Origin: Pyropia yezoensis
Taxonomy: Eukaryota; Rhodophyta; Bangiophyceae; Bangiales; Bangiaceae
Length of the DNA: 64,000 bases
NCBI GenBank assembly: GCA_009829735.1
Contig: CM020619.1
Span: forward strand, 30,034,063 to 30,098,062
Direction: 5' to 3'
Made by a program: the position numbers and the translations under genes. Under the pieces are notes generated by a model. It made no database searches. It was not told the origin of the DNA and worked only from the letters and a program-made list of their open reading frames with translations. Below are positions 53,252 through 64,000 of this stretch, piece after piece (position 1 is the first letter of the stretch; the number at the start of each line of letters is the position of its first letter).

Positions 53252-55336
53252 GGGGCCTCCTGGTAAGCAGCAGATGGCATAAAGCAACAAAGAACCTTGT
53301 TACGGTCCACTTCAGGGGGAAGCTCTAACAGCTTTGTCTTTGGTGTTTTCGGGCGGCGAAGGACTTTCCTTGGCCCCTCGGGGGCCAAAGCCGACGTAGA
53401 GGGACCCGTTGGGATCCCGCCCTCTACCCGTTTCCCGACGACGGGCCGAAAGTAGGGGTAGTAGTCGCAGTGGAGTCCTCTATTTGCGCCGGTCCGCCAG
53501 AGGTGCCTGCCCCTGCACCTACCGGCGCCTTCACCGCGGCCGCGGCTACTCCCGAGGGACGGCCGCTTGGCCTCGACGACGGCGGTTGAGCCCGCATCCG
53601 AGCCATTCGGGCTCGAAATGACTTCGGGAGGGACGGGCAAAGCCGCGTCCAATATTCCATGCTGTTGCACATGCCGCAGGGGAAGCGAAGGTGAGTGTCT
53701 CCCCGCATAACGGTAGAAGACCCGCTCGCGCTCGGCGTAGTGGAGGATATACTTGCACGGGGCACCACCGTCACCTGTGTCGTAGACGTGACCGCGGCCG
53801 CCAGCACGCGACGCTGGGCGCGTCGAGCGGCCCGCGCGGCCTCCCTGGCCGCCTTCTCAGCCCGGCGGGCAGATGCCTCCGCCTCCATCTGCTCCTTGGC
53901 CTCCGCCTCGCGGCGGCGGACTGCGTCCCCGCTCTGTCGCGAGTAATGCACTAAACCTTGCAGAAGGATGTTGGGGTAGTCCGCCAAGTAGGGGATGACG
54001 TCCACCCGTACCTCTCAGCGTAACGCTTGGACAAACCGGGCCATGAATTGGGGTCCCGTTTGGATGTACCAACACTTAGCGTGGATCTCCCGTAGACGCG
54101 TATAGAACGCGTTCTCGTCCTCGTCTAGGTCCTGTGAGGCGGAGTTCACCTCAGCCTCCTGCGCATGGAGATTACTCTCCGTGGCGTACGTCGTCAGCAG
54201 CCAGTTCACCATTTCCAGATAGAAGGATATCTCCCCTGGTCGTCCGCCCTTCTGCTTGGAGTGGAGCAAACTCAATAAATCCCATTTCGAGGGTTCCTTC
54301 GTAAACCCCGGGAGGAGGTAGAGGCCTCGCGCACCTGACACATTGTGGTCGTCAGCCGCCTTCTGGAAGCGGTTGAGGAACTCGAACACTCCAAGAGGGA
54401 GGTCACCCCCAAACTCAGAGCCACCGCCAAACAAGTTGGTCACATCCTTCTTCTTTTCCTGAGACCCGTGCCCTGCACCCCACGGATGTTATTATCCTTG
54501 TCATGTAGGGCATAAGTCTCACAGTCTAGGATCGCTGTATAGCGTCCATCCGATGGGATAATGTTCTCCGAATTGTCCCGTAGGGGAATTCGCGGTCCAG
54601 CAGGCTCTGCGTGAAGAGCCCGCGCCACCGGACGTGGACGGCGACGTCCACTTCGAGAGGGTCCTTCACCAACGGAATAATCCGATGTGGAATCGCTTGA
54701 CGTTTCCTCAGACCGACGGCCTCGCGCTCGGCGCGGCCGACAATGGGTGTCCTCAAGAAAAGACAACCGCTGGTGCAACGGCGTGAACAGTCCACTCATG
54801 GCCTCCACCATCGCCTGCTTCCATTCCTTCGCGAAGGCCTCAGACCCAGGGGCCACTAACCCCTTTGGGGTCTCTCGGGGGGGACCCCCGCGAACCGAAC
54901 CAGTCGCGGAGGGCGTATGCCCAGGATCGGCTGCCCCCGAAGGGCCAGTCCCGGCGTTATCGCCGAAGCCAGATGGCTTCTTCTCACCGGACCCTGCACC
55001 CGAACGGTGGTGAGGTCCACCTCCCTCGGCCTCTTCATTCGACACCGTCGGGTGTGGATGGATGGACCCCGCCGCGGGGTCCAGGATAGCTAGCCCAATC
55101 CCCTGGATGCGTGACGCGTCACCCCCAGCTTGGGTAGACGCCCGGGTCACTGACGATGCGCCCAGCGAAACTCCTACTCCCCGCTGAGGGGAAGCCTTCT
55201 TTTCATGATCAGACATCTCGAACCAGTAACTTCCCCGAGGTAGGAAGAAAAAGCCAACCACAAAGACAAAGGGCAGAGAGAGACCGCCCAACTGGCCAGG
55301 AATGACAAAGTCCCTCTCCTTCGCTGATCCACCAAC
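53252..55336 (-). mobile_element. Ty3/gypsy LTR element E (gag and protease start)
   Basis: On the minus strand: primer-binding site at 55318-55334 (TGGTGGATCAGCGAAGG), gag from ATG 55216 to about 53424, then a segment alignable with the protease start of B (VLRRPKTPKTKLLELP against [16 protein letters not shown]). It stops at the 3' LTR of B''. The Gag shares CETYALH and the capsid helices with B but uses another primer tRNA. The 5' LTR should begin at 55337 (TGAAGTGG on the plus strand); its outer end could not be fixed. Broken, with about two breaks besides the loss of the rest of pol. Confidence 0.75.
53424..55216 (-). other. Gag region of element E
   Basis: N-terminal Gly/Ser/Pro-rich part, an Arg/Ser stretch (RRARGRRSEETSSDSTSDYS), the capsid-like region with ILDCETYALHDKDNN, VFEFLNRFQKAADDHNVSG and YLEMVNWLLTTYATES, then a CCHC-like knuckle (CGMCNSMEYWTRLC) near 53655. 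The order is as in B. Confidence 0.75.
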
Positions 55337-56515
55337 TGAAGTGGTTTTAGGGTTAGGGTATAGGCGTCTAGCACCCAGATAAAACTGAGAGCCTTACCGT
55401 GGAAAAACGCAGGGAGGCAGGTGAGATACGGAGCCCCCAACCGTCTGGCTGTTTAAGACGTGACCAGCACGCACCAGAGCGGGAGTATTGACGCACACAC
55501 AATTGTGCCTTTACGAAGGGGACAAACAACGAGCACCCCCGTGCACACATACACCCCCTTCACCCCGCACCTAGAGACCCTACACGCGGGGCCACGTGCG
55601 GGCCAATCATCTTCCAGGCCTGCAGTGCCAGCAGGAATCTCTCCGCGCTCCTCCCACGGATCATCCCAGCCAGCGGGGCACTGGCCCCAAAGCAAATACA
55701 ACAACAAATCCCTCAACAATGCAGAAAATCATTTAAAAGGTAGCCCCCCTATGGGGGGTAAACCCATACAATTGGATTGGGCTTGCGCCCACCCAAGTCC
55801 AGTACCCCGGGGAGATACCGGTGCCGGTCTTGGGTCACCCCATTCCCGGGTGAGCCGAAGAATCCCGGCGGGACTCACCGACCGGGGGCCATGCGGATAG
55901 CCGCGTAACCACCCACTGAGGGCTCCTCGTGTGTGTGCCTTGGCACCGGTGGCACCGTATGCCACCATATCGCCTGGGCGGTGCCCCGGCGCGAGTGTTG
56001 GGGGATCCTTTGGATCCCCACACACCCCACCTTGCCAGCTGCCAGTCACCCTCAGGCACGCCGCAAACAGACCATCTCGGTAGCCGCCTTTTTGGTAAAG
56101 GTGGAGCTCGCCCGTTCACCTTGATGACCCAGCATGGCTCTCTCCACAGCCACACGTGGGGGTCCAGGCGGTCGCGCAGTCGCACTCGTGAAGCGTGGCT
56201 CCCACCGATACATCACGTAGCCGGCTGACGCCGCGTCGCGGGGGCCCTGCCGCTGCCCCAATGGGCCCACAGAGGACTCATCGGCCTGGCCCCGCCACGA
56301 CACAGCCACAGGACGAGCGCAACCCAGCCACTTGCGCGGCAAGCAAGCTGCTAGACACTCCGAGAAAGGAATCCACAGGACCCCCACGACCCTGCTGTGG
56401 CACCTTACCGCCTCGGTACATGCCAGGCCAGCGAGCCAGCCCCGAGGGGTGCATGAAAAATGCATTCAGGAAGAAATTGTGGACGTATTCGTCATAGATA
56501 CTCATTAGAGATTGC
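55337..56515. other. Probable 5' LTR of E and unassigned flank
   Basis: The LTR of E starts at 55337 by its position two bases from the primer site. No second copy is in the window, so the far boundary is unknown. The rest holds GC-rich inverted patches (GCCCCCCTATGGGGGG near 55745; GGATCCTTTGGATCC near 56010) and no recognisable gene. Confidence 0.45.
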
Positions 56516-56651
56516 TGAGTGAGTATTAGATACTCACTCATCGAGCCGAGTGAGTATCCAGTCGGAACCCTTGCCTGAACAAGGGTAGCCAGATACTCAT
56601 GGCAATATACTCGGGTACTACCCATGGCCCAAAGACCCTTGAAGAGCCCTG
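56516..56651. mobile_element. Diverged end related to the 7310-8344 hAT-type element
   Basis: Reverse-complemented from 56651 the sequence reads CAGGGCTCTTCAAGGGTCTT, matching about 15 of 20 bases of the terminal repeat at 7310. Similarity continues through GGGTAGTACCCGAGTAT against GGGTACTACCCGGGTAT. A perfect 11-bp inverted repeat (TGAGTGAGTAT, loop TAG) lies at 56516-56540. The other end was not found. Confidence 0.45.
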
Positions 56652-58204
56652 ATACATATTCGCAGTCTGTGACTTGTCGCACTGATTGTGATACCGGATC
56701 AGGTCGACTGCCCACTGTTCATCGAGGGGATCCGGATACAGCCATGGAGGAACGTGCTGCCCTGTGGCATGCTCCGTGCAGCCGGTTGTGAACACTCTGG
56801 CATGGCTGACATCACTCACTCATCTTTCGCGCCTTACAAAGAGCTTACTCACTCACACTCAGTGCGGAGGGCCTTTTTGCCGCCATCGCGCACCCTCCCC
56901 GCAAGGGCTGAGTAAAGCACAGACGAAAGAAAAAGTGAGCATGGAGAGGAAGCTTAGAGCGCTGATGCGGTTTTAGGCGCGAATTCCTGCCGTCAGTCTC
57001 ACCCGAGATGCCTGTTTGCCAGTCTCTTCCGCTCTTTCCCTCGCTCCGAGAGGCTTTCAACAAGTCCACTCTTCTTTGGGAGTGCCGGAGATGGGTGGAG
57101 AGCTGCTTCGCCATACACGCGTTCACCATTCCTCGATGAGCGGGCGGCCAGGCCGTAGAGCCAGCCTCCCTAGTACGCCCGCTCCTGTGCCTCAGCCGGG
57201 CGAGCAACGTAAGTTGGCCGCGAGAGCAGTAGGAGAGGCGAAGTACCCGCTAACTGCAAACAGGGTACAAGCTGCTCTTAGAACACCCGTGAGAACTGAA
57301 GCCAGAACTGTCCTGAGAAAATTCTCCAAAACATTTTCTGGAAAGTGTCGGCGACAGGAGTGCGTCAGTTCCGCCACAACGCATTGCAAAAAATGTTGAA
57401 CAACGAAAAAAGAAGCATTCAAATCATTTTCAGACGCTGTTTTCTGGCTCGGCAGAACATTTCTTCGAGTTCTTGCAGCGTCAGATACCTCAGAACTACT
57501 CTCGGCAGTTCAGAAAGTGCTGTTTATTTCTCACAAAACACATAGAATATTATGTCCAAGAAAGCTCGAATCGGGTACTCCTGCATGTGCTTTGAAGCGT
57601 GCTCATGGCAATCCCAGAATCGTCACGGAACATTTTCGAAGAATTATTTCATTACTGTTCCAAATCGGTCGATCGCAGTTGCCTGGAAGCTTCTACAAAC
57701 CGTTGTGTGGCGTCGACGAAATTGAAAATAAGGGTGAAATATACGGAGACCGCCGATGGCAGAATCGTCATGAATTCCGCGACGGTATTCGCGACGGCAT
57801 TCGAGGGTCGAACTCTGAAGCGTTTCAGAAACCGTTCTTGAACATTTGCGAGGTGCAGCAGCGCTTCTTACGATATCACTTGCGACGTCAGAAATTTCAA
57901 ATAACTCGTCCGCCTTCCAGGAAACATGTTTCCGAATCTTCTGGAAGATTAGTAGCAAAAGTTGACAAGATTGGTTTGCGATATCTGTCCCCATTATATT
58001 TTTGGGAAGTTTCTCAGACGGTCTTGGGATCGGCCTGAAGAATGACCCAGACATATTATTTTCATCACTCTTTGAAAACCGGTCAAGCTCAGTTTTCACG
58101 AAGCGGTCGCAAAACAGAGTTGTCAAAAACGAATGCTGTTCAGCAATGCATTCATCAGTTGCCTTCTTTCTTTCATTGTACCATTAATCAATCACGTCAT
58201 TAGT
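56652..58204. other. No gene recognised; AT-richer island at about 57250-58200
   Basis: Base composition drops sharply in GC from about 57250. The stretch is rich in GAA/TTC words and nested inverted repeats, for example GGAAACATGTTTCC (57920-57933) enclosed by CTTCCAG and CTGGAAG. Frames up to 173 codons show no domain. It may be old insertion DNA. Confidence 0.45.
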
Positions 58205-58720
58205 GGAAGTAATTGCACAGTGCATGTTGTGTTGAGGGTTGCTTTTCTGCCGCTGATTGCTGTTCACAGCGTCGCCGAGCATGCGCTGTTGTACCCAGTG
58301 GGTGACGATTGCTTAGTGCCTGTGGAGCTGGTTGACCCGGCCCGCTTTTCCCCTAGAAAGTCCCGAGCGGTCTCCTCCGCTCTTGCCCCTGCACATTACT
58401 TCGTTTAGCGACGTGTGATGGCCTCCCGCACAGCTGCTGCGGTCGGAGCCGGCGCACGAGCTTCAAGAGAGTGTCGGGGTCGCGGTTGGATCGACACGTC
58501 AGCGAGGGCTCTGGCTGGAGTGGGATGTACGGCGGGAGTCAAACAGTCTTTCCGTTGATGGTGCTGGAGCCTCAGGGCTCCCGGCCTCCCGCCCCAGCAT
58601 TGGCTCGGGCCGCAGGGAAAGTGACACGACATTGTAGTTAATTTTGCTGCCTGGAAACGGGGCCTTTGTCGCCTTTCAAACAAGCTGTTGAAGGACAAGC
58701 AGCTGAACGGGAGAGCTGCT
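58205..58720 (+). mobile_element. Second copy of the hAT 5' end (inverted relative to 6.0-6.5 kb)
   Basis: The leader matches about 6061-6490 in reverse. Then, on the plus strand, GLCRLSNKLLKDKQLNG corresponds to AVCRNCNSLVKDKQLSE of the transposase BED region at about 5965-6015. Similarity to the transposase stops soon after 58710. Terminal repeats were not recognised. Confidence 0.6.
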
Positions 58721-58969
58721 GCTCCGATCAATGATCGGTGGTTTGTGGAGGGGGCGTCGGTGCGCAGCTCGGAGCACCAGCTGCACTTTCGTGCCGCTTG
58801 CGAAGCGGTCGCGACCGCGTGGGCGCGGGTGCCACGGATGCGGACAGCACCCCTGGCGGACGTGTGGGCGCACCTGCAGGGTTCTCTCCGTGACAGGGGC
58901 GACCTTGCGTCATCCCCGCGGGGGAGCGCAACGAGGAGCGGGATGGGGGCTGTTGCGACACGTTTTTAG

Positions 58970-61657
58970 CGCGCCAGACATGTCCTTCCAAACGACGTGC
59001 TGGCGGGCGCGGCGGTCGAGGCCGCGAATTTGTCTCTTACCGAGGCCAGCAACCTGGTCAACGTTGTTGGGCCTTTTGCCGGAGTGGTGCTCCAAGCACT
59101 GTGTTTTTGGGCGCGCGTGACCGTGGCGCCTCATGTCGCGCCTTGGGCAGCAGTGCAAGTGGCAAATATTTTCCATGACATCCGCACCGAGCTGCTCGAA
59201 TGGCTGCTGCCCAGTCTGACGGATCTTGATTGTATTAAGTTCGCAGTTAATCAGCTGAATGAGCTTGGAATGCTTGTGGCAGACCTGGAGGTGCTCGCAG
59301 GGAGGCTATACAACGTGATGCGCTCGCGCAAGGCGGAGCTGCTCGCCCTGCATTTGAGCACGTGCAGGGATGTGGTCGATAACCTGCGACATGACCTTTA
59401 TCGGTACATGTGCACTGCGGATTCGCTGCGGAGCAAGATGGGGTTGACTTCGCTTTCCAGGCTGAATTTTTCGCAGCGCGTCGTGGTGAAGGGGCCGGTC
59501 AATTCTGCGCAAGAGTCTGTGGCCCTCCCCAGCCTGCCACCAAACGTTTACAGTGACTGGGACAATGCAGAGCTTCCTGCAGTGCGGCTCCTCAACGCTG
59601 TCATGGGCGCTAGCTCCTCCTCCGTGGCCGTTGGCGTCCCTGATGTCGTGGCCGACGGGGCCCCCTCCCGCGCTTTCGTTGCTGCCCTTGGAGTGGGCGG
59701 AATGGGAAAGACGCTGTCGTGCTTGCAGGTGGCACACCGTGCGATGGAGTTACCCGCTGGTATTCTATGCTTTCGAGAAGGCGTTTACTGGGTGCAGCTG
59801 TCCCGCGGCACCACGGAGGCTCGTTTTCTTGAGCTCCTGTGTAACTTGGCTACCACGCTTAGTCACTTGCTCGTGGTCGCCCCCAACCTGAAGGCCGCTG
59901 TAACGCGCTTGCGAGTTGCGTTAGAGGGCAAATCGTGCCTGGTCGTTTTCGATGACGTTCGGGACTATCAGATTGCGGCTCTAATCCTAGAGTCCTTCTC
60001 CTTCACGACGACGTCGTCGCTTCTGCTCTCCACGCGCAACCGCTTAATCGCATCTCAGGGGCGTATGACGACAGCGATCGAGATTGGCGTCCTGGGTAAC
60101 CAAGTCGCCGAATTCCTGCTCCTTGCGCACGCAGAGCCCGGAGGTATGACGCCGTATCGGGACAAGGCCGATGCGCTTGTGCAGCGCGCGCTGTTGCTGT
60201 GTGGTGGCCTGCCGCTGGCGCTTTCTGTGCTGGGTTCGTTTGTGCATAGGCGTGGTTGGGGTTTGGCCTTGAACGTTTTCGACGGGTGCGCTCCTGAGCA
60301 CGCTTAAATCTTTGTGGGCAGCGTTAAGTCTGCCCGAAGCACACCCCTCATTTTTTCCGCGAATGGCCGAGGCAAGCTCGCAGTCTTGGACGAAATGGGC
60401 ACAATGTTTCAGGTATTGGGCATGGACGCAGACACAGGAAGAGCATGTTGGGTGGTGCTGGGTGGCGATATGAGTAGCACCGGCACTCTTGCGGTTTTGG
60501 CCTCGGTCGACGGCAGAGTACGCGTGTGGGATGTGGAACGCGGGTCACTGGTACGGGTGCTCAGTGAGACCGACTACTGTGTCACGTGCCTGGCACTGGT
60601 GGGTGGCGACCGGACTGGCAGAGGCGCGCGGGTGGTGTCTGGGTCAGTGGACGGCACTGTGCGAGTGTATAGTGTGGACGGCAAGGAGCCGCCGCGAGTG
60701 CTGGGCAGGCAAAATGACGCTGTAACGTGTCTGGTTGTGATGGGCAGCGACAGGAGAGGCAGCAGTACGCGTGTAGTGTCGGGGTCGGTCGACGGTAAAG
60801 TCAAGGTGTGGGACATGGACAACGGGTCGGCGACGAAGACTCTGGAAGGGCACGACGATTGCGCAGCGTGCCTGGCGGTGGTGGTCAGAGACGAGAGCCC
60901 CAGCGGTACGCTCTTGCTGTCGGGGTCGGTCGACGGTACAGTTATGGTGTGAGACGTCGACAGCAGGTCGGTCACGGTGATTCTGAGCTGGCAGGTTGAT
61001 TACGTCACGTGCCTGGCCGTGGTGGGCAGCGAAGGGAGCGGCAGTAGCGCGTGTGTGGTGTCGGGTTCCGCCAACGGCATGTTGCTGGTGTGGGACGTGG
61101 ACGGCAGATAGCCGGCGCGCGTGATGGGAAGGCTCTCTGACACTTGGAGGTGCCTGGCAGCGGTGAGCGGGTACGAGAATGGCAGTCGGCGGCGAGTGGT
61201 GTCAGGGTCGTCCGATGGCGAGGTGCGGCTGTGGAACGTGGACGGTCTGGCACCGCTGCGCGTCTTGCTTGGCACTGAACATGAGTTGGAACCAGTGGCC
61301 TCAGTGGCCGCGGCGAAGCCGACCATGTCTTCTGTGCTGGCCGACAAGAGCGCTTGCGCGTACGCCGCGCTGATGAAGGCCAGACTTGCCATCATTGAAG
61401 AGCCCAAGACGATGACGCAAACCACTATAATCGCGACGGTCACTGCAAACGTGGTGGACTTGCGCACGCTGATACTGGCGCACTTTATTCTCAAGGTCGC
61501 AACTGTACGGGGCGTGATTTCCCGTTGGCGGACGAGCGCATTTCTGGGCAGGTGTTCTCAAGATATGGGGCTGCGCTGTGGCAATTCAGCCAAGAACAGG
61601 GCGAGACTGCTATTTTCGTCTTCCAGGACGCGGTTGAGGCGAAGACCTTATCGTTGA
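58970..61657 (+). pseudogene. NB-ARC-WD40 STAND protein gene with in-frame stops
   Basis: One reading frame carries an alpha-helical N-terminal domain (about 59000-59500), an NB-ARC ATPase and a WD40 propeller. P-loop GVGGMGKTLSC is at about 59691-59725, kinase-2 LVVFDDV at about 59940, an RNBS-B-like SLLLSTRN at about 60020 and GLPLAL at about 60205. Six WD40 units follow. Stops lie at 60305 (TAA), 60950 (TGA, where other units have Trp) and 61109 (TAG); no frame change occurs in nearly 2.4 kb. The upstream frame is closed by TAG at 58967 and no early ATG is in frame, so the true start or first exon is unknown. Such proteins sense ligands through the propeller and oligomerise through NB-ARC in immunity or self-recognition. 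Nonsense changes alone, with period kept, suggest recent loss, or a host that tolerates or removes them. Confidence 0.82.
60506..61290 (+). repeat. Six WD40 units of exactly 141 bp
   Basis: Equivalent codons of the strand-c turn (VDG, VDG, VDG, VDG, ANG, SDG) begin at 60506, 60647, 60788, 60929, 61070 and 61211, each 141 bp (47 codons) apart. Several units share VVSGSVDGTVRV-like text. The repeats are much alike within the array. Confidence 0.9.
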
Positions 61658-62915
61658 CCAACGCTTGCAACATGGTTCATCTCCTGCACTCCCACTTGGA
61701 CATGTGCACGATACGCTCGGAGCTCGACAGCTTGCGTGCCACGCTCGACGAGGTATGCGTGCGGGTGTCTAAGGGGGAAGCGTCCACTGCCTACTTGTTT
61801 CGCTGTGGGCAGGCATTGAGCGACAGTATTTTGCTGCTGCGCGAGGAGCTGGACGCGAAGGAGCGGAAGCGGAAGCAGCTGGCGGTGGCCAACTCTGTGG
61901 TCAAGGTCGTGGTGAGCTTGGCTCCGATTGTCGGCGGGGTCATCGGCTCGAGTGTAGAAGCGGCCGCCAACATCCTCAGCGGCATTGACCCAGCCTCCTT
62001 TTCGTCTGGGGCGAACATGATGTCCTTTGTCCAGGATTTTGACAAGGTCAAGGCCGTCGACACAATCCTTGCCCAGATCCCAGAGGTGCTATCGGACGAG
62101 CAGCGCGCGGCTCTGGATGGGGGCCTTTCCTTGGAGAACGTGCGCCAAGAGTTTGCAATGGCAGCGAACTTTGGGCTTCAGCGCCCACAGAGCTCGGAAG
62201 TCGATGAGGATGGTGCCCCGCAGTCCTTACTGCGCACATGCGCCGCTCAAAGCTCATCCTCCGGCGAGGCCAAATGTGCTTTCAACGACGTCATTGACTC
62301 CGAGGACCTGCGGTAAGTCCAGCAGACGGTAACGGACGAGATCATCTCGCATGCAGTGGAGGGTGGTGCTGCGAAGAAGACAGGTTCTACTGCCAGCGAT
62401 TCTCCCCCTGCGCGTGCTCCCGACTCCGCTGACGCTGTACCTGCCGCCCCGTCGTCGGCGACGCCGGTAGGAGAGAGCTGGTGGTGGAGGGCACGGCCTT
62501 GAGCGCGACGTCTGCCGCGGCAGATGCGGTCCAAATCACAACGGCAGCGACGACTGGGGGGACGGTGGAGGCGGGCGCACCCGCCGATCCCGCCGACAAC
62601 CCATGCAGATTTCTTGTGGACTGCAACGAAGAGGAGGTAGCAGTGCGGATGGCCGCTTTCATTTGTCGCAACCGACCCGACGAGCGACCGGCACTGGCAG
62701 CCGTCCTGTCCGCGGCCGCGACGGCACACAAACTTGATGGCGTTGCATTTGTGACGGCCACAGATCCAGGGGCCACAGAACGTCTCGTGGCACTGCCGCT
62801 ATCTCCGGGAGAGGACAGCACGCGGCCTCCCCAAGGCGTGTATGAAAGCGCTGCCGGATTTATTAACCGTGCTCGCCGCCTGTTCGACAAGCAGGAGGAG
62901 GATGGCTGGCCGTAG
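61399..62915 (+). pseudogene. Neighbour sharing the N-terminal motif of the NB-ARC protein
   Basis: The frame opens after a stop at 61396 and runs to TAA at 62314, overlapping the tail of the gene before it in another frame. AVEAKTLSLTNACNMVHLL at about 61631-61687 matches AVEAANLSLTEASNLVNVV at the start of the NB-ARC protein. Charged helices follow (LLLREELDAKERKRKQL), then a hydrophobic segment with VVKVVVSLAPIVGGVIGSSV (about 61900-61960) that could be membrane-active. Past the TAA the frame stays readable to about 62480, then another frame continues to 62915 with RFLVDCNEEEVAVRMAAFIC and a C-terminal helix. There is no NB-ARC motif. It may be a truncated paralogue or an effector-like partner. 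The start is uncertain; the first in-frame ATG is within NACNM. Confidence 0.5.
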
Positions 62916-63159
62916 CATGCCGTCGGCGTTGGACCTCCGTCCAGCCTGTTGACCTTTTGAGCTCGATCCAAAAATGTGTGTTGAGAGAACCATGATCCAC
63001 GTTGCACACGGTCAATGCGCTCGATGCAGCTCTCCCGCAACCTGCTGTACGCCGCCGCGCGGCAGCAGCTGGTGGCTGCAGCTATAGTACCATCGTCCTC
63101 TTCGGAGAGAGCGTGGGGCTGAACACCAGGGGCGCTCCATGCGACCCAGCTGGTGGGGA

Positions 63160-64000
63160 GGGGGGGGATCCTTCGTTATGCAGCTGGCGCGCGATTCGCC
63201 TCGGTCCGCGCTTCGAACGTTCGAACGGCCGAACAGGTGGATCCGGCAGGCACCAACGAAAGTGAACCACTTCTTCTCCCTGACAAGGACAAACCTACTT
63301 TCTTGGTACGAAGACCAGTACGCTGGTTCGGGTTCAACCCGGCTGATGATACCTGGGAACCCTCTAACCGGTTGCCCATCGCGGACGTCTGCGCCTACAC
63401 GCGACGGAACGGGATCGAGGGCACTCCGGTGGCCAGAGCCGGCAAAATCCGGGAATCGGACTCGGAGGATGATGGGAAGGAAGGAGCTGATCAAGACCCA
63501 CGGGACGAGCAGAACTCACCCGAGACTGACGCGGAACAAGAAGATTGAGAAAAGGGAATGGGTGTATCAAGGAAAACAAGCAACGCAAGCATGGAACGAT
63601 CATGAGAAGCAAGCACCCGCTCGAGCAACCCTTCTCTCCGCCTCCTCCCTCCTCCCTAGACTCTCACCCTCCTTGCCTCCAAGTACTACTCCTGGAGCGG
63701 ACGCTGTGCCGCAGGAGCGAACTCCAGCGCCGCCTCCGCAGCACGACGGGACCCAGAGGAGGACGGGATGACGTAATGCGGCGGACGAGTTGCTTCCCCG
63801 TACCTCGCCACCGGAGCAGTATTCGTAGCCGCCATAGGGTCCTGCCCAAGAAGCATCTCCGGGAGGCCCACCGGGGGAGTCTCGACCGGGCGCGACGCCG
63901 AAGCCGGGGGAGTCTCGACCGGACGCACCGCAGAAGCCGGAGGAACTCGGCCCGCCCCCGCCATGGCGACCGACGCCGGGACCGACAACCGAGGAACCGG
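63160..64000 (+). mobile_element. Chromovirus F, 3' part, cut by window edge
   Basis: A chromodomain end (FLVRRPVRWFGFNPADDTWE, then PSNRLPIADVCAYTRRNG) at about 63300-63410 is followed by an acidic tail, and then by a minus-strand frame (63686-63988) rich in Pro, Ala and Glu with RPVETPP repeats. The order chromodomain then antisense frame is that of B and C. LTRs are not in the window. Only the 3' part of pol is present, so at least one large break precedes it. Confidence 0.65.
63686..63988 (-). other. Antisense frame of element F (partial)
   Basis: Opposite to the chromodomain frame, low complexity, with a direct repeat of 33 bp (about 63874-63939) encoding RPVETPP units. The strand and position match the antisense frames of B and C; sequence similarity to them is not evident. 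Confidence 0.4.

Noticed and set aside
56516-56651. A complete second MITE
   Set aside because: Only one end could be matched; no partner end or 8-bp duplication was found.
58970-61657. Variant genetic code as explanation for the stops in the NB-ARC gene
   Set aside because: All three stop codons occur inside the frame, yet gag, pol and NTPase frames in the window end at the same codons in the expected places.

Overview
The window is GC-rich, intron-poor eukaryotic DNA made mostly of transposable elements. No tRNA, rRNA, CRISPR array or operon was seen. The GC-rich coding style, Ty3/gypsy chromoviruses, a hAT transposon family, a Crinkler/RHS-type NTPase and an NB-ARC-WD40 protein suggest an alga or other protist. 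A bangiophyte red alga such as Porphyra/Pyropia is my best guess, but it is a guess: no gene in the window is diagnostic.

Layout. 1-2296: 5' end of a Ty3/gypsy element (A', minus), cut by the window edge. 4059-6490: decayed hAT transposase (minus) with its leader. 7310-8344: a short non-autonomous hAT-type element with terminal inverted repeats and an 8-bp target duplication. 10192-12849: an intact long reading frame (minus) with a P-loop NTPase and a likely PD-(D/E)XK nuclease, of Crinkler/RHS effector type. 14575-16421: a broken SMP-30/gluconolactonase-like gene, cut at its 3' side by element A.

16422-55336 is a nest of LTR elements. A (plus) is followed by B'' (plus, 17759-53251). B'' holds B' (minus, 21138-41361) and D (minus, 42601-49469). 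B' holds C (plus, 26644-37487). Five-base target duplications prove three nestings: CCAAG for B', AGTCG for C and CCCGG for D. B'' itself lies between element A on the left and a different element, E, on the right, with no target duplication, so an ectopic exchange or a misassembly is likely. Families B, C and F carry extra reading frames on the antisense strand between the chromodomain and the 3' LTR.

58205-62915 holds a second copy of the hAT 5' end, then an NB-ARC-WD40 gene whose six WD40 units are each exactly 141 bp, then a neighbour sharing its N-terminal motif. Both genes carry stop codons. 63160-64000 is the 3' part of a further chromovirus (F). A, B and C share one primer-binding site and similar LTR tips, so they form one lineage. 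D and E use other primers. LTR divergences are hand counts and approximate.
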